DNA of 64,000 nucleotides from Vagococcus coleopterorum (GCF_011303955.1 NZ_CP049886.1:372001-436000), one strand, 5' to 3'; positions 18,551-29,589 are shown, counted from the first letter of the stretch. Notes: generated by a model not told the origin, from the sequence alone. Made by a program: numbers and translations.

Positions 18551-19855
18551 TTACTTGACGATAAATCCTTTATACTGACGCTTCATCAATAACCCTTCAA
18601 GTTGTTTAGTTGTTTCCAACGCAACACCAATTGCAATTAACAAGCTAGTTCCACCTAAACCGATAGACGGTGGCAGATGCCAGATGTTTTGTGCAATGAT
18701 TGGCAAAATAGCCACTAATGCTAAGAAAATTGAACCAACTGTACTTAAACGAAGTAGCAAGTCAGAGATATATTTCTCTGTCCCTTTACCTGGTCTAACA
18801 CTCGGAATATAACTTCCTTGTTTTTGTAAGTTTTCAGCAACTTTCTCTGGATTAACTTGAACAAACGCGTAAAAATACGTGAAGGCTACAATTAACACAG
18901 TATAGAGTATTCCACCTGGAATAGTAGAATAATCAAATAATTGAGATAACACTTTAAACCATGTTTGATCTCCTTTTGTGCTTGCAAATAAATGCATAAT
19001 AGCACTTGGTGTTGAAATAAGTGAACTTGCAAAGATTACTGGAATAACACCAGCTGCATTTACTTTTAATGGTAAATAACTACTTTGTGGAGCACCAGCT
19101 ACACGTTTTGTATATTGAATAGCAATTTTTCGTTCAGCTTGTTGGACATACGTCACAAACGTGATGATTAATAAAATCGCAATTACAAGTGATACAACGA
19201 ATAGAATAGATTTCCATAATTCTCCAGATTTAATATTAATAAAATATGTTTCGATTATATTCTTGATACCGGACGGTAATCGCGAAATAATACCTGCAAA
19301 AATTATCATTGAAACACCGTTTCCGATGCCTTTATCTGTGATTTGTTCACCCATCCAAGTTACCAACATTGTCCCAGCTGTTAAAATAATCCCAATTGTT
19401 ACGAAAGTCGTAGCATTTGGTTTTTCAACAAAATCTAAACCTGTTCCCGCAAAACGATTAAATCCAGCCGTGATAGCAATAGATTGGATAAATCCAAGTA
19501 CTAAAGTTAAATAACGAGTTGCTTGATTTAGTTTACGACGACCAACTTCACCTTGTTTAGACCATTCAACAAAACGAGGTACAATATCCATCTGCAACAA
19601 TTGAATAACAATTGAGGCCGTGATGTACGGAGAAACACCCATTGCGAACAGTGAGAAATTCTCCATAGCACTACCACTTACTGTATTCATCATTGTAAAT
19701 AGAGGGTTTTTGCTTAATTCAGCAAGTGCTCCAGCATTTACACCTGGAACAGTAATATGCGCTCCGATTCGGAAAGCTAATAAAATGAATAGAGTGAAAA
19801 ATATTTTCTTACGAATATCTTTAACCTTAAAACCATCTTTCAACAGTTTAAACAT
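18551..19855 (-). CDS. secY: SecY, protein translocase channel subunit
   Basis: Pore-forming subunit of the SecYEG translocon, 434 residues with ten hydrophobic helices. Starts with KDIRKKIFFTLFILLAFRIG and has ITVPGVNAGAL near residue 34 and RFVEWSKQGEVGRRKLNQATR in the first large cytosolic loop. Its ATG overlaps the rplO stop by one base. Confidence 0.97.
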   Translation of the reverse strand: MFKLLKDGFKVKDIRKKIFFTLFILLAFRIGAHITVPGVNAGALAELSKNPLFTMMNTVSGSAMENFSLFAMGVSPYITASIVIQLLQMDIVPRFVEWSKQGEVGRRKLNQATRYLTLVLGFIQSIAITAGFNRFAGTGLDFVEKPNATTFVTIGIILTAGTMLVTWMGEQITDKGIGNGVSMIIFAGIISRLPSGIKNIIETYFINIKSGELWKSILFVVSLVIAILLIITFVTYVQQAERKIAIQYTKRVAGAPQSSYLPLKVNAAGVIPVIFASSLISTPSAIMHLFASTKGDQTWFKVLSQLFDYSTIPGGILYTVLIVAFTYFYAFVQVNPEKVAENLQKQGSYIPSVRPGKGTEKYISDLLLRLSTVGSIFLALVAILPIIAQNIWHLPPSIGLGGTSLLIAIGVALETTKQLEGLLMKRQYKGFIVK

Positions 19856-20295
19856 TAGATCACCTCGATTGAACCGCCAGCGGCTTCGATAGCCTCTTGA
19901 GCTGACTTAGAACATTTAGCAGCTTTCACTGTTAATTTCTTAGTTAACTCACCTTTAGCTAATACTTTAATACCAGATTTTTCGTTTTTGATGATACCTG
20001 ATTCCACTAGCAATGCTGGTGTTACTTCAGTTCCATCTTCGAATCTGTTAAGAACATCTAAGTTTACTACGGCATATTCCTTACGGTTAATGTTAGTAAA
20101 ACCACGTTTTGGTAAACGTTGGAATAATGGTGTTTGACCACCCTCGAATCCTAAACGTACGCCACCACCTGAACGAGATTTTTGACCTTTTTGTCCACGT
20201 CCTGCAGTTTTACCATTACCAGATGAAGTTCCGCGACCAACGCGATTGCGTACGTGTCTTGAACCTTCTGAAGGTTTTAACTCATGAAGTTTCAT
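19855..20295 (-). CDS. rplO: 50S ribosomal protein L15
   Basis: 146 residues. Starts [21 protein letters not shown] and has the Gly/Lys-rich [20 protein letters not shown]. The ATG at 20295 (GGAGG ten bases upstream) is preferred to a longer reading frame starting at 20325. Confidence 0.97.
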   Translation of the reverse strand: MKLHELKPSEGSRHVRNRVGRGTSSGNGKTAGRGQKGQKSRSGGGVRLGFEGGQTPLFQRLPKRGFTNINRKEYAVVNLDVLNRFEDGTEVTPALLVESGIIKNEKSGIKVLAKGELTKKLTVKAAKCSKSAQEAIEAAGGSIEVI

Positions 20296-20333
20296 ATTAT
20301 TGGCACCTCCTCTTTTAGTAATCAATCAAATTA

Positions 20334-20513
20334 TTAAACTTCTTCTACGTCCACTAAATGTGAAACAGTGTTGATCATACCTTTAATGGCAACATTATCA
20401 GTTTTCACAACAGAGCTGTTAGTTTTTTTCAAACCTAAAGCTTTAACTGTATCTTTTTGGTTTTGAGGACGTCCGATAACGCTACGTTTTAAAGTAATTT
20501 TTAACTCAGCCAT
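20334..20513 (-). CDS. rpmD: 50S ribosomal protein L30
   Basis: A short gene of 59 codons between rpsE and rplO. The product contains [20 protein letters not shown] and [11 protein letters not shown], then [14 protein letters not shown]: the L30 family pattern. Confidence 0.96.
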   Translation of the reverse strand: MAELKITLKRSVIGRPQNQKDTVKALGLKKTNSSVVKTDNVAIKGMINTVSHLVDVEEV

Positions 20514-20526
20514 TATTTTGTCCTCC

Positions 20527-21027
20527 TTATCCTAAAATTTCTTCTACAGTTTTACCACGTAATTCAGCCACATCTTCAACACGTTTTAGACGTGAAAGTC
20601 CTTCGACTGTTGCACGAATAACATTAATTGGTGTGTTTGAACCTAGTGATTTACTTGTTACATCAGCAACTCCAGCTAATTCTAATACGGCACGAACAGG
20701 GCCACCAGCGGCAACTCCGGCACCGGCTACAGCAGGTTTCATCATAATGCGTCCACCGCTATAAACTCCGATAACTTCGTGAGGGATAGTAGAACCAACC
20801 ATCGGTACTTCGATTAAGTTTTTGTTAGCATCTTCAATTGCTTTACGGATGGCTTCTGGAACTTCTTGTGCTTTACCAGTACCAAATCCTACATGACCAT
20901 TTCTGTCACCAACCACAACTAGAGCAGCAAAACGTAGACGACGTCCACCTTTAACAACTTTTGTTACACGGTTAATCGCAACAACGCGGTCTTCTAATTC
21001 CAAACCTTTTGGATCAATATAAACCAT
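20527..21027 (-). CDS. rpsE: 30S ribosomal protein S5
   Basis: 166 residues. N-terminal double-stranded RNA-binding fold with [28 protein letters not shown]-terminal domain has [13 protein letters not shown]. Positions at the VKGGRR loop are where spectinomycin resistance changes occur; the loop looks wild type. Confidence 0.97.
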   Translation of the reverse strand: MVYIDPKGLELEDRVVAINRVTKVVKGGRRLRFAALVVVGDRNGHVGFGTGKAQEVPEAIRKAIEDANKNLIEVPMVGSTIPHEVIGVYSGGRIMMKPAVAGAGVAAGGPVRAVLELAGVADVTSKSLGSNTPINVIRATVEGLSRLKRVEDVAELRGKTVEEILG

Positions 21028-21047
21028 GAATGGTGTTCCTCCTTCTA

Positions 21048-21401
21048 CTAAAATTCTAGTCCGTTTTCGCGTGCTGCTTCAGCTAGTGCTGCAACACGGC
21101 CATGGTATAAGTATCCACCACGGTCAAAAACAACTTTTTTAATACCTTTTTTGCTTCCAGCTTTAGCGATTGCTTCGCCGACAGCTTGAGCTGATTCAGT
21201 TTTTGTTCCTGAAATACCTTTATCCAAGGTTGAGGCACTTGCTAGCGTCACACCCGCTACGTCATCAATTAATTGTGCGTAGATGTTTTTGTTAGAACGG
21301 AAAACGTTCAAGCGTGGGCACTCAGCAGTACCAGAGATTTTACCACGTACGCGTGCATGTCTTTTTAAACGTACTTTATTCTTATCTGGTTTTGAAATCA
21401 C
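21048..21401 (-). CDS. rplR: 50S ribosomal protein L18
   Basis: 117 residues; binds 5S rRNA. Core [25 protein letters not shown]. The start is the GTG at 21401, with AGAGGTGA 5-6 bases upstream; the GTG at 21410 sits inside that ribosome site and was rejected. Confidence 0.96.
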   Translation of the reverse strand: MISKPDKNKVRLKRHARVRGKISGTAECPRLNVFRSNKNIYAQLIDDVAGVTLASASTLDKGISGTKTESAQAVGEAIAKAGSKKGIKKVVFDRGGYLYHGRVAALAEAARENGLEF

Positions 21402-21438
21402 AATTGTCACCTCTTTAATTTTATTTGTCTAAACTATG

Positions 21439-21484
21439 CTACTTGGAGGTCATAAGATCTAAATCCCAACCTCAAAGTCAGTAG
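21439..21484 (-). other. Hairpin in the rplF-rplR gap
   Basis: Minus strand ACTTTGAGGT (21469-21478) pairs with ACCTCCAAGT (21441-21450) at nine of ten positions around an 18-nt loop, with CTACT/AGTAG-type flanks. Unusual as a structured spacer within a ribosomal protein operon; no T run follows. Confidence 0.4.
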
Positions 21485-21488
21485 TTTA

Positions 21489-22025
21489 TTATTTACCTGT
21501 TTTACCTTCTTTACGGCGTACGTGTTCACCAACATAGCGAATACCTTTGCCTTTGTAAGGTTCTGGAGGGCGAACTCCACGGATGTTAGCAGCTAATTCG
21601 CCAACATGTTCTTTGTTTGCTCCTTTAACAATAACACTTGTGTTATTAGGAACTTCGATTGTAATGCCTTCTGGAGCGTTAAACTCTACTGGATGAGAAT
21701 ACCCAACGTTAAGAACAAGTTTTGATCCTTGTAATTGCGCACGGTACCCAACCCCGATAAGTTCTAAAGCTTTTTCAAAGCCTTCACTAACACCAATAAC
21801 CATGTTGTTGAAGTTAGCACGCATCGTACCATGTAAGGCACGGTTTTCTTTATTATCATTTGGACGAGTAAATGTTACTTCGTTACCTTCAACATTCATT
21901 GCAATGTTACTTACGAAAGTACGAGTTAATTCACCCTTAGGTCCTTTAACTGTAATATCATTTCCTTTTTGGTCAACTGTTACACCAGCAGGGATGATTA
22001 CAACTTTATTACCAATACGGCTCAC
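21489..22025 (-). CDS. rplF: 50S ribosomal protein L6
   Basis: 178 residues in two duplicated domains. Starts [16 protein letters not shown]; carries the L6 signature [25 protein letters not shown] at the C-terminus. Confidence 0.98.
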   Translation of the reverse strand: MSRIGNKVVIIPAGVTVDQKGNDITVKGPKGELTRTFVSNIAMNVEGNEVTFTRPNDNKENRALHGTMRANFNNMVIGVSEGFEKALELIGVGYRAQLQGSKLVLNVGYSHPVEFNAPEGITIEVPNNTSVIVKGANKEHVGELAANIRGVRPPEPYKGKGIRYVGEHVRRKEGKTGK

Positions 22026-22054
22026 TCAAGACACCTCCTTCAGATTTGTTTCAA

Positions 22055-22453
22055 TTACCACACGTATGCGATAACTTCTCCACCAATGTTACGTTCTCTT
22101 GCTTCTTTATCAGTGATAACACCTTCAGATGTTGAAACGATAGCAATACCTAAACCATTTAAGACTTTTGGTACTTCATCAGCTTTAACATAAGCACGTA
22201 AACCAGGTTTTGAAATACGTTTTAAGTTAGTGATAACACGCTCTTCATTTTTACCGTATTTTAAGAAAACACGAATGATGCCTTGTTTATCATCTTCAAT
22301 TGTTTCTACGTCGCGGATGAAACCTTCTCGTTTCAAGATTTCTGCGATATCAAGTTTGATTTTTGACGCAGGTACTTCTAACATTTCATGTTTAACCATG
22401 TTCGCATTACGAATGCGTGTTAGGAAGTCTGCAATTGGATCTGTCATGACCAT
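22055..22453 (-). CDS. rpsH: 30S ribosomal protein S8
   Basis: 132 residues; binds the central domain of 16S rRNA. Starts [17 protein letters not shown]-terminal [26 protein letters not shown] is the family signature. Confidence 0.98.
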   Translation of the reverse strand: MVMTDPIADFLTRIRNANMVKHEMLEVPASKIKLDIAEILKREGFIRDVETIEDDKQGIIRVFLKYGKNEERVITNLKRISKPGLRAYVKADEVPKVLNGLGIAIVSTSEGVITDKEARERNIGGEVIAYVW

Positions 22454-22486
22454 TGAACTATTTACCTCCTTTATGCGGGTTTTTTG

Positions 22487-22672
22487 TTACCAGCTAGCTT
22501 TCTTCACGCCGGGAATTTGTCCTTTATAGGCAAGTTCGCGGAAGCAAATACGGCAAAGTTTAAATTTACGATAAACTGAATGTGGACGACCACAACGTTC
22601 ACAACGCGTATATTCTTGTGTTGAGAATTTTGCTGGACGCTTGTTTTTAGCAATCATTGATTTTTTAGCCAA
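22487..22672 (-). CDS. rpsZ: 30S ribosomal protein S14, zinc-binding type Z
   Basis: 61 residues, the short zinc form. Two CxxC pairs, [20 protein letters not shown], are intact, unlike the 89-residue zinc-free paralogue that some relatives keep elsewhere. Lies in the usual place between rplE and rpsH. Confidence 0.97.
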   Translation of the reverse strand: MAKKSMIAKNKRPAKFSTQEYTRCERCGRPHSVYRKFKLCRICFRELAYKGQIPGVKKASW

Positions 22673-22690
22673 GTGATTCGCCTCCTTTTA

Positions 22691-23230
22691 TTATTTTTGG
22701 AATGGCATTCCAAGTTGTGTTAATAATTCGCGAGACTCTTCGTCAGTGTTAGCTGTTGTAACGATAACGATGTCCATACCACGAACTTTGTCGATTAAAT
22801 CGTAGTCAATTTCAGGGAAGATTAATTGTTCTTTAACCCCTAAAGTGTAGTTACCACGACCATCAAATGCTTTGTTGCTTACACCGTGGAAATCACGTAC
22901 ACGAGGTAGAGAAACTGTTACTAGTTTGTCTAAGAATTCAAACATTCTTTCGCCACGTAAAGTAACTTTACAACCGATAGGCATGTCTTCACGTAAACGG
23001 AAACCAGCGATAGATTTTCTAGCTTTTGTAATGATTGGTTTTTGACCAGAAATAATAGTCAATTCCTCAACGGCTTTATCTAAGTTTTTAACGTTTGTTA
23101 CAGCTTCACCAACACCCATGTTGATAACAATTTTATCAATTTTTGGTGTTTGCATAACTGATGAATAGTTAAATTTTTCCATTAATGATGGAGTAATTTC
23201 TTTTACATATTTTTCTTTCAGGCGGTTCAT
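22691..23230 (-). CDS. rplE: 50S ribosomal protein L5
   Basis: 179 residues; binds 5S rRNA and P-site tRNA. Contains [18 protein letters not shown] and the [21 protein letters not shown]-terminus. Confidence 0.98.
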   Translation of the reverse strand: MNRLKEKYVKEITPSLMEKFNYSSVMQTPKIDKIVINMGVGEAVTNVKNLDKAVEELTIISGQKPIITKARKSIAGFRLREDMPIGCKVTLRGERMFEFLDKLVTVSLPRVRDFHGVSNKAFDGRGNYTLGVKEQLIFPEIDYDLIDKVRGMDIVIVTTANTDEESRELLTQLGMPFQK

Positions 23231-23257
23231 TATGTAGGTCCCTCCTTTCGTTCTTTA

Positions 23258-23569
23258 TTACTTATCTAATACATTTCCTGTGCGTTTAGCAACACGGACT
23301 TTTTTACCATCAACATCTTTAAATCCAACACGAGTTGGTTCACCAGTAGCTGGATCTACGATCATTACGTTAGAAACGTGAATTGACGCTTCAGTTTCAA
23401 TGATGCCTCCTTGAGGAGCAGCAGCACTAGGCTTTTGATGTTTTTTGATCATGTTAACACCTTCAACGATGACACGATCTTGTTTTGGAAACGCAGTTAA
23501 AACCACGCCTTCTTTATTTTTGTCTTTACCAGTGATAACTTTTACTTTATCGCCTTTTTTAACAAACAT
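23258..23569 (-). CDS. rplX: 50S ribosomal protein L24
   Basis: 103 residues with an N-terminal KOW motif ([20 protein letters not shown]) and the [20 protein letters not shown] segment. Confidence 0.97.
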   Translation of the reverse strand: MFVKKGDKVKVITGKDKNKEGVVLTAFPKQDRVIVEGVNMIKKHQKPSAAAPQGGIIETEASIHVSNVMIVDPATGEPTRVGFKDVDGKKVRVAKRTGNVLDK

Positions 23570-23602
23570 AATTGTTTGGCACCTCCTTTGGACAATAATT
23601 AA

Positions 23603-23971
23603 TTATAATACTTCCGGTGCAAGTGAAATGATTTTCATGAAATTGCTATCACGTAATTCACGAGCGACTGGTCCGAAAATACGTGTTCCACGAGGACTCT
23701 TGTCGTCACGGATAATTACACAAGCATTTTCATCGAATTTAATGTAAGAACCGTCAGTACGACGAGCTCCAGTTTTAGTTCTAACGATTACAGCTTTAAC
23801 GATTTCACCTTTTTTAACAAGACCACCAGGAGTGGCTTGCTTAACAGTAGCTACGATGATATCACCGATGTTCGCTGTTTTACGTCCTGATCCGCCTAAC
23901 ACTTTAATTGTTAGTACTTCACGAGCACCTGAGTTATCAGCAACTCTCAAACGACTTTCTGTTTGGATCAC
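23603..23971 (-). CDS. rplN: 50S ribosomal protein L14
   Basis: 122 residues. Begins [22 protein letters not shown]-terminus [24 protein letters not shown]. Marks the start of the spc part of the cluster, 54 bp after rpsQ. Confidence 0.98.
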   Translation of the reverse strand: MIQTESRLRVADNSGAREVLTIKVLGGSGRKTANIGDIIVATVKQATPGGLVKKGEIVKAVIVRTKTGARRTDGSYIKFDENACVIIRDDKSPRGTRIFGPVARELRDSNFMKIISLAPEVL

Positions 23972-24024
23972 TATAGTATCCCCCTTTCAGACTTTAAGCT
24001 TAAATCTATATAGGAAAAACTCGA

Positions 24025-24297
24025 TTAGATAATAACTGCTTCTTCAACGACCTCTAATAAACGGAAACGTTTTGTAGCGGATAATGGACGAGTTTCCATA
24101 ATTTTCACGATGTCTCCTGCTTTCGCAACATTGTTTTCATCGTGCGCTTTATATTTTTTTGAATATTTAACACGTTTACCGTATTTCTTGTGAGCGTTAC
24201 GAGTTTCAACTACAACGACAATTGTTTTGTCCATTTTATCTGAAACGACGCGACCTTGGTAAACTTTACGTTGATTTCTTTCTTGATCTTGAGTCAT
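24025..24297 (-). CDS. rpsQ: 30S ribosomal protein S17
   Basis: 90 residues. Contains [22 protein letters not shown] and [22 protein letters not shown]. Ends the S10 part of the cluster. Confidence 0.98.
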   Translation of the reverse strand: MTQDQERNQRKVYQGRVVSDKMDKTIVVVVETRNAHKKYGKRVKYSKKYKAHDENNVAKAGDIVKIMETRPLSATKRFRLLEVVEEAVII

Positions 24298-24320
24298 TCG
24301 TTAATGGCCTCCTTCCAATG

Positions 24321-24509
24321 TTACTTTTCTTGTTCACGCAACACTGTTTTAATGCGTGCAATCGATTTGCGCACTTCTTGAATACGTGCAGTGTTTTCTA
24401 GCTGACCTGTAGCAAGTTGGAATCTTAAGTTGAATAATTCTTCTTTGAATTCCTTTTCTTTAACAAGCATTTCGGCAGTGGTTAACGCTTTGATGTCTTT
24501 AACCTTCAT
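24321..24509 (-). CDS. rpmC: 50S ribosomal protein L29
   Basis: 62 residues, two-helix protein at the peptide exit tunnel: [20 protein letters not shown] is the signature. The ATG at 24509 gives the family length and overlaps the end of rplP by 11 bp. Confidence 0.96.
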   Translation of the reverse strand: MKVKDIKALTTAEMLVKEKEFKEELFNLRFQLATGQLENTARIQEVRKSIARIKTVLREQEK

Positions 24510-24933
24510 TCGATTCACCACCCATTTCTTCGCGTTTTACAATCTTAGTTTTAACAGGTAATTTGTGAGAAGCAAGTCTTAACGCTTCACGAGCTACGTC
24601 TTCTGGTACGCCAGCAATTTCAAACATGATTTTACCACGTTTAACTGGTGCTACCCAACCTTCTGGAGCTCCTTTACCTTTACCCATACGAACGCCAATT
24701 GCTTTCGATGTATAAGATTTGTGAGGGAAAATTTTAATCCACACTTTCCCGCCACGTTTCATATAACGAGTCATAGCGATACGTGATGCTTCAATCTGAC
24801 GGTTAGTGATCCATTTTGATTCAACAGCTTGTAAACCGTATTCTCCGAATGCAACCTCTTTACCACCCTTAGCTTCTCCACGCATTTTACCTCTAAACTC
24901 ACGACGGTGTTTTACACGTTTAGGTACTAACAT
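24499..24933 (-). CDS. rplP: 50S ribosomal protein L16
   Basis: 144 residues. [19 protein letters not shown] start and [25 protein letters not shown] near residue 82. Starts two bases after the rpsC stop. Confidence 0.98.
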   Translation of the reverse strand: MLVPKRVKHRREFRGKMRGEAKGGKEVAFGEYGLQAVESKWITNRQIEASRIAMTRYMKRGGKVWIKIFPHKSYTSKAIGVRMGKGKGAPEGWVAPVKRGKIMFEIAGVPEDVAREALRLASHKLPVKTKIVKREEMGGESNEG

Positions 24934-24935
24934 GA

Positions 24936-25601
24936 TTATTTCCCTCCTTTCTCAATGTTTTTCATTCCAGGAAGAATTTCTCCACGGTAAATCCACACTT
25001 TAACTCCTAGTTTTCCGTATGTAGTATCCGCTTCTTCCCATGCATAGTCAATATCAGCACGTAATGTATGAAGTGGAACTGTACCCTCTGAATAACCTTC
25101 AGCACGGGCAATATCTGCACCATTCAAACGACCTGAAACTTGAGTTTTAATCCCTTTAGCTCCTGATCTCATTGTACGTTGGATTGCTTGTTTTTGCGCA
25201 CGACGGAAAGCCACACGATTTTCTAATTGACGAGCAATACCTTCTGCTACTAATTTTGCATCTAAATCTGGTTTTTTGATTTCCACAATGTTGATGTGGA
25301 TTTCATTAGGTTTTCTACCAGTAATTTTTACTAGTTCTTTTCTAACGTTCTCAACTTCAGATCCACCTTTACCAATAACCATTCCTGGTTTAGCAGTGTG
25401 TAGTGAAACATTAACACGCTTTGCAGCACGTTCAATTTCAACTTTCGACACAGCGGCATCGGCTAGTCTAGATGAGACAAATTTACGAATTTTTAAATCT
25501 TCATGTAGGTATTCTGCATACTCTTTTTCTGCATACCATTTAGCGTCCCAATCACGGATAACGCCGACACGAAGTCCCGTAGGATTAATTTTTTGACCCA
25601 C
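24936..25601 (-). CDS. rpsC: 30S ribosomal protein S3
   Basis: 221 residues. N-terminal KH domain with [21 protein letters not shown] (about 77-97), C-terminal [30 protein letters not shown]. Forms the mRNA entry channel with S4 and S5. Confidence 0.98.
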   Translation of the reverse strand: MGQKINPTGLRVGVIRDWDAKWYAEKEYAEYLHEDLKIRKFVSSRLADAAVSKVEIERAAKRVNVSLHTAKPGMVIGKGGSEVENVRKELVKITGRKPNEIHINIVEIKKPDLDAKLVAEGIARQLENRVAFRRAQKQAIQRTMRSGAKGIKTQVSGRLNGADIARAEGYSEGTVPLHTLRADIDYAWEEADTTYGKLGVKVWIYRGEILPGMKNIEKGGK

Positions 25602-25619
25602 TGGTTGTCCCTCCTTTTT

Positions 25620-25967
25620 TTACTTCTCAGTCACTACTACTGTAATGTGACTTGTTCTTTTGTTGATTGGTGAAGCTGAACCTTTCGCACGAGGACGGAA
25701 ACGTTTCATCGTTGGTCCTTCGTTTACGAATGCTTCAGAAACTACCAAGTTTTCAACATCTAAATCATAGTTGTTTTCTGCATTGGCAACAGCTGACATC
25801 AATACTTTTTCAATAATTCCCGCTGGTTTGTTCGGCGTGAATTTTAAGATTGAAATAGCTTCTGCTACGCTTTTCCCTCTGATTAAATCGATCGTAATAC
25901 GCGTTTTACGAGGTGAAGTACGAACTGTTTTTGCAGTTGCTCTTGCTGAAGTAATTTGTTCTGACAT
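25620..25967 (-). CDS. rplV: 50S ribosomal protein L22
   Basis: 115 residues. Contains [22 protein letters not shown] and the exit-tunnel hairpin [20 protein letters not shown], which looks unaltered at the macrolide-sensitive loop. Confidence 0.98.
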   Translation of the reverse strand: MSEQITSARATAKTVRTSPRKTRITIDLIRGKSVAEAISILKFTPNKPAGIIEKVLMSAVANAENNYDLDVENLVVSEAFVNEGPTMKRFRPRAKGSASPINKRTSHITVVVTEK

Positions 25968-25989
25968 TTGAAATTCCTCCCCTCAATAA

Positions 25990-26268
25990 TTAGCGTTTTG
26001 TTTTTTTATCGTCTGCAACGTGCCCACGATATGTTCTTGTTGGTGCGAATTCACCTAATTTGTGTCCTACCATGTCTTCTTGAATATAGACTGGAACATG
26101 TTTACGTCCATCGTATACAGCAATTGTATACCCTACAAAGTTAGGGAAGATTGTTGAACGACGTGACCATGTTTTAATGACACTTTTCTTTTCAGAATCT
26201 TTTTGAGCTTCAACCTTTTTCATTAAATGCTCATCAATAAAAGGTCCCTTCTTCAAACTACGGCCCAT
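25990..26268 (-). CDS. rpsS: 30S ribosomal protein S19
   Basis: 92 residues. [19 protein letters not shown] start; [24 protein letters not shown]-terminus. Confidence 0.98.
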   Translation of the reverse strand: MGRSLKKGPFIDEHLMKKVEAQKDSEKKSVIKTWSRRSTIFPNFVGYTIAVYDGRKHVPVYIQEDMVGHKLGEFAPTRTYRGHVADDKKTKR

Positions 26269-26317
26269 GGTGAACCTCCTCTCAAATTATATGGCTTAAG
26301 CAGCCATGAGTCTTTTA

Positions 26318-27151
26318 TTATTTTGTTTTACGACGTCTAACAATAAGTTTGTCAGATGCAGCTTTTTTATTACGAGTTTTGTAACCAAGCGTTGGTTTAC
26401 CCCAAGGTGTAACTGGGCTAGGACGTCCGATTGGAGCTTTACCTTCACCACCACCATGTGGGTGATCGTTAGGGTTCATTACGCTACCACGAACAGTTGG
26501 GCGCTTGCGCATCCAACGGCTACGGCCGGCTTTACCAATGTTGATTAATTCGTGTTGTTCGTTACCTACAGCACCGATTGAAGCGCGACAAGTAGCAAGA
26601 ATCATACGAACTTCGCCTGAGTTCAAGCGAACTAATACGTATTTACCTTCTTTACCTAACACTTGAGCTTTAGTACCAGCAGAACGGATTAATTGTCCGC
26701 CTTTACCTGGTTTCATTTCGATGTTGTGAATTACAGTACCAACTGGAATGTTAGCTAATGGTAATGTGTTACCAATTTTAATATCAGCATTTTCTCCTGA
26801 TACAACTTGCATTCCTACTTCTAATCCTTTTGGTGCTAAGATGTATGCTTTCACACCATCTGTATAGTGGATTAAAGCGATGTTAGCAGATCTGTTTGGA
26901 TCGTACTCGATTGTTTTAACAAGTCCAACAACGTTGTCTTTGTTACGTTTGAAGTCAATAACACGGTATTGACGTTTGTGACCGCCACCTTGATGACGAA
27001 CTGTAATACGTCCCATGTTGTTACGTCCAGCGTTGTTTTTCATTGGTTGTAATAACGTTTTTTCAGGGGTAGAAGTTGTGATTTCAGCGAAATCAGAACT
27101 TGTCATATTACGACGTCCATTTGAGGTCGGTTTATACTTTTTAATTCCCAC
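26318..27151 (-). CDS. rplB: 50S ribosomal protein L2
   Basis: 277 residues, begun by GTG at 27151 (family start [15 protein letters not shown]). The peptidyl transferase-proximal signature [22 protein letters not shown] is intact near residues 218-240. Confidence 0.98.
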   Translation of the reverse strand: MGIKKYKPTSNGRRNMTSSDFAEITTSTPEKTLLQPMKNNAGRNNMGRITVRHQGGGHKRQYRVIDFKRNKDNVVGLVKTIEYDPNRSANIALIHYTDGVKAYILAPKGLEVGMQVVSGENADIKIGNTLPLANIPVGTVIHNIEMKPGKGGQLIRSAGTKAQVLGKEGKYVLVRLNSGEVRMILATCRASIGAVGNEQHELINIGKAGRSRWMRKRPTVRGSVMNPNDHPHGGGEGKAPIGRPSPVTPWGKPTLGYKTRNKKAASDKLIVRRRKTK

Positions 27152-27194
27152 GTCTCTGTTCCCTCCTATTAAAAATTAGAGTCCTGAGCTGATG

Positions 27195-27485
27195 TTATTC
27201 AGCGTCAAACAATTGAATTTCTTTTGAATCGTTAGTCAACGTCACGATAGCTTTACGACGTTTTCTTGTATATCCTGCATATTTACCCATGCGTTTAAAT
27301 TTTGGTTTAACGTTCATGATGTTAACGTTTTTAACTTTAACACCGTCAAACGCAGCCTCAACCGCTTGTTTCACGTGAGTTTTGTTAGCACGAGTATCCA
27401 CGTCAAACGTGTATTTTTTCTCGTCCATCGCTAACATTGAAGCTTCAGTGATAACCGGGCGTTTAATTACATCTAGTAATTCCAT
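27195..27485 (-). CDS. rplW: 50S ribosomal protein L23
   Basis: 96 residues; exit-tunnel docking site for trigger factor and [15 protein letters not shown] start, [21 protein letters not shown]-terminal part. ATG overlaps the rplD stop by one base. Confidence 0.97.
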   Translation of the reverse strand: MELLDVIKRPVITEASMLAMDEKKYTFDVDTRANKTHVKQAVEAAFDGVKVKNVNIMNVKPKFKRMGKYAGYTRKRRKAIVTLTNDSKEIQLFDAE

Positions 27486-28108
27486 TATGCAAGCACCTCC
27501 TCTACTTGAGTAAGAGCAGCTTTAGTAATTAACATTTTATCGTTAGCTACTACATCTAACACGCTTACGTTATCTGACGCTACGACAGAAACGTTTGGTA
27601 AGTTACGAGCTGATAATGCTGCAAAATCATTGCCGTTTTCTAAAACGACTAAAACTTTAGTTGTTACATCTAATTTAGCTAATACTTCTTTGAATTCTTT
27701 CGTTTTTGGTGCGCCGAAACTTAATGAATCAACAACAACAAATTTTTCTTCAGCAACTTTTTCTGATAAAACAGATTTGATTGCTAAACGACGAACTTTC
27801 TTAGGAAGTTTGTAGCTGTATGAACGTGGAGTTGGTCCGAAGACTACACCACCGCCACGCCATTGTGGTGAGCGGATAGAACCTTGACGAGCACGTCCAG
27901 TTCCTTTTTGTCTCCATGGCTTACGTCCACCGCCGCGAACAGCGCTACGGTTTTTAACCGCGTGTGTACCTTGTCTTAATGAAGCACGTTGCATGATGAT
28001 TGCATCGTATACAACGCTTTCGTTTGGTTCAATTCCGAAGATATCTGAGTTTAACTCGATGTTTCCGTTTTTAGAACCGTCTTGTTTAAATAATGCTACA
28101 GTTGGCAT
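27485..28108 (-). CDS. rplD: 50S ribosomal protein L4
   Basis: 207 residues. Extended loop [25 protein letters not shown] (about 63-87) reaches the exit tunnel and looks normal. In several bacteria L4 also represses the S10 operon; whether this one acts on the leader at 29098-29262 is unknown. Confidence 0.98.
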   Translation of the reverse strand: MPTVALFKQDGSKNGNIELNSDIFGIEPNESVVYDAIIMQRASLRQGTHAVKNRSAVRGGGRKPWRQKGTGRARQGSIRSPQWRGGGVVFGPTPRSYSYKLPKKVRRLAIKSVLSEKVAEEKFVVVDSLSFGAPKTKEFKEVLAKLDVTTKVLVVLENGNDFAALSARNLPNVSVVASDNVSVLDVVANDKMLITKAALTQVEEVLA

Positions 28109-28133
28109 TCCTTAGTCCTCCTCTCTTCAACAA

Positions 28134-28763
28134 TTATTTCCCAGTTTTCACTGATTTGATTTGTACTAATGATTTTTTAGAACCTGGCACATTACCTTTT
28201 ACTAAGATAACGTTTTTATCAAGATCTACACGTACAACTTCTAGATTTTGAATAGTGACACGATCGCCACCCATTTGACCAGCTAATTTTTTGTTCTTAA
28301 ATACTCTATTCGGATCTACTGGACCCATTGACCCAGGACGACGGTGGTAACGAGAACCGTGACTCATTGGTCCGCGAGATTGACCATGGCGTTTAATAAC
28401 CCCTTGGTAACCTTTACCTTTAGTTGTACCTGTAACGTTAATGATGTCACCTGCTTCGAATACATCAACCTTAATTTCTTTACCTACTTCGTATTCTCCT
28501 AGCTCAACATCTTTAAACTCTTTAATGAAGCGCTTAGGAGCCGTGTTTGCTTTTGCAACATGACCTTTCGCAGGTTTGTTTGATAATACTTCACGTTTGT
28601 CTTGGTAACCTAATTGAACTGCTTCGTAACCGTCAGTCTCCATTGTTTTAACTTGTAAAACAACGTTTGGAGTCGCTTCGATTACAGTAACAGGGATTAA
28701 TTCACCATTCTCAGTGAAGACTTGTGTCATTCCCACTTTTTTTCCTAAGATTCCTTTAGTCAT
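28134..28763 (-). CDS. rplC: 50S ribosomal protein L3
   Basis: 209 residues. [25 protein letters not shown] start and the loop [22 protein letters not shown] near residue 127 that approaches the peptidyl transferase centre. Confidence 0.98.
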   Translation of the reverse strand: MTKGILGKKVGMTQVFTENGELIPVTVIEATPNVVLQVKTMETDGYEAVQLGYQDKREVLSNKPAKGHVAKANTAPKRFIKEFKDVELGEYEVGKEIKVDVFEAGDIINVTGTTKGKGYQGVIKRHGQSRGPMSHGSRYHRRPGSMGPVDPNRVFKNKKLAGQMGGDRVTIQNLEVVRVDLDKNVILVKGNVPGSKKSLVQIKSVKTGK

Positions 28764-28788
28764 GAGTGCACCTCCATCCTTTTAATTT

Positions 28789-29097
28789 TTATAACTTGAT
28801 TTCAATGTTTACACCACTTGGCAAGTCAAGCTTCATTAAAGCGTCAACTGTTTTTGGTGTTGGATTCACAATATCGATTAAACGTTTGTGAGTTCGCATT
28901 TCGAATTGTTCACGAGAATCTTTGTATTTGTGCGTTGCACGGATCACAGTGTAGACTGAACGATCTGTCGGTAACGGAATCGGTCCCGATACGTCAGCTC
29001 CAGTTCTTTTCGCTGTCTCAACGATTTTTTCCGCTGATTGATCCAAAATACGGTGTTCATACGCTTTTAAACGGATACGAATTTTTTGTTTTGCCAT
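28789..29097 (-). CDS. rpsJ: 30S ribosomal protein S10
   Basis: 102 residues. [28 protein letters not shown] and [16 protein letters not shown] are the family motifs. The ATG at 29097, with GAAGGAGGG upstream, was chosen over a 31-codon N-terminal extension that would translate the structured leader. First gene of the S10-spc-alpha cluster. Confidence 0.98.
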   Translation of the reverse strand: MAKQKIRIRLKAYEHRILDQSAEKIVETAKRTGADVSGPIPLPTDRSVYTVIRATHKYKDSREQFEMRTHKRLIDIVNPTPKTVDALMKLDLPSGVNIEIKL

Positions 29098-29262
29098 TTT
29101 TTTCCCTCCTTCGCCTATTTTAAAAGTAGACATAGCTCCACGAAAACACCAACACGCTCGCCCATGGCAATGCGTCCGGGCGTGTCGCAACCTCTCGCTT
29201 CATAGCCGTGGGGTTTCTACAGGTCCCCACTGTCGGCAATACAACTTTATAGTTGCAGCACC
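29098..29262 (-). promoter_or_regulatory. Structured 5' leader of the S10 operon
   Basis: From the predicted start point (about 29262) to rpsJ the RNA can form CAACT/AGTTG (29242-29255), GTGGGG/CCCCAC (29208-29230) and a long ACACGCCC/GGGCGAGCGTGT hairpin (29152-29185). It is much more GC-rich than the sequence around it. A ribosomal-protein-binding autoregulatory leader is the likely role; which protein binds cannot be read from sequence. Confidence 0.55.
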
Positions 29263-29268
29263 TTTAAC

Positions 29269-29297
29269 AGTATACTAAATAAAAACCGTCAAATCAA
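29269..29297 (-). promoter_or_regulatory. Promoter of the S10 operon
   Basis: Minus strand TTGATT (29292-29297), 17-bp spacer, TATACT (29269-29274). Confidence 0.65.
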
Positions 29298-29545
29298 CCT
29301 TTTTTAAGGTTTTTTCTATATTTTTTTTATTACAATTTTGTAACCAGTTTCAACTCGTTAAAAGAGTCATTTCTCATGTTTTTTGTTCGAAAATATATTT
29401 TTTGCACTATTTTATATTATATTTTTTTAAATTTAACACTTTTTTGTATTCAATACGGAAGCAGCTTGCATTTATCGAAAATCCGGGCGTGCCATTTACA
29501 CTACATTCATCTTTCTTCTATATAATAGCGAAACAAAATAGAAAT
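29298..29545. other. AT-rich intergenic stretch between tuf and the S10 promoter
   Basis: About 250 bp with many A and T tracts (for example T-runs near 29331-29338 and 29421-29428). No gene or RNA is supported. The tracts directly upstream of the S10 -35 box would suit an UP element. A TATAAT facing the plus strand near 29520 has no acceptable -35 partner. Confidence 0.5.
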
Positions 29546-29582
29546 ATAAAAAAAGAACCGAGAAGTTAATCTCAGTTCTTTT
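29544..29582 (-). terminator. Terminator after tuf
   Basis: Minus strand AAAAGAACTGAGA-TTAACT-TCTCGGTTCTTTT followed by more T; one G-T pair in the stem. Separates tuf from the S10 operon. Confidence 0.9.
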
Positions 29583-29589
29583 AAAATAA

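Noticed and set aside
22487-22672. Short S14 as a truncated gene
   Set aside because: 61 residues with two CxxC pairs is the full-length zinc-binding type.
29098-29190. 31-codon N-terminal extension of rpsJ
   Set aside because: It translates the folded S10 leader; the ATG at 29097 gives the normal S10 length and has a perfect ribosome site.
29500-29530. Plus-strand promoter antisense to tuf around TATAAT near 29520
   Set aside because: No -35 box at a usable distance and no gene in that direction.
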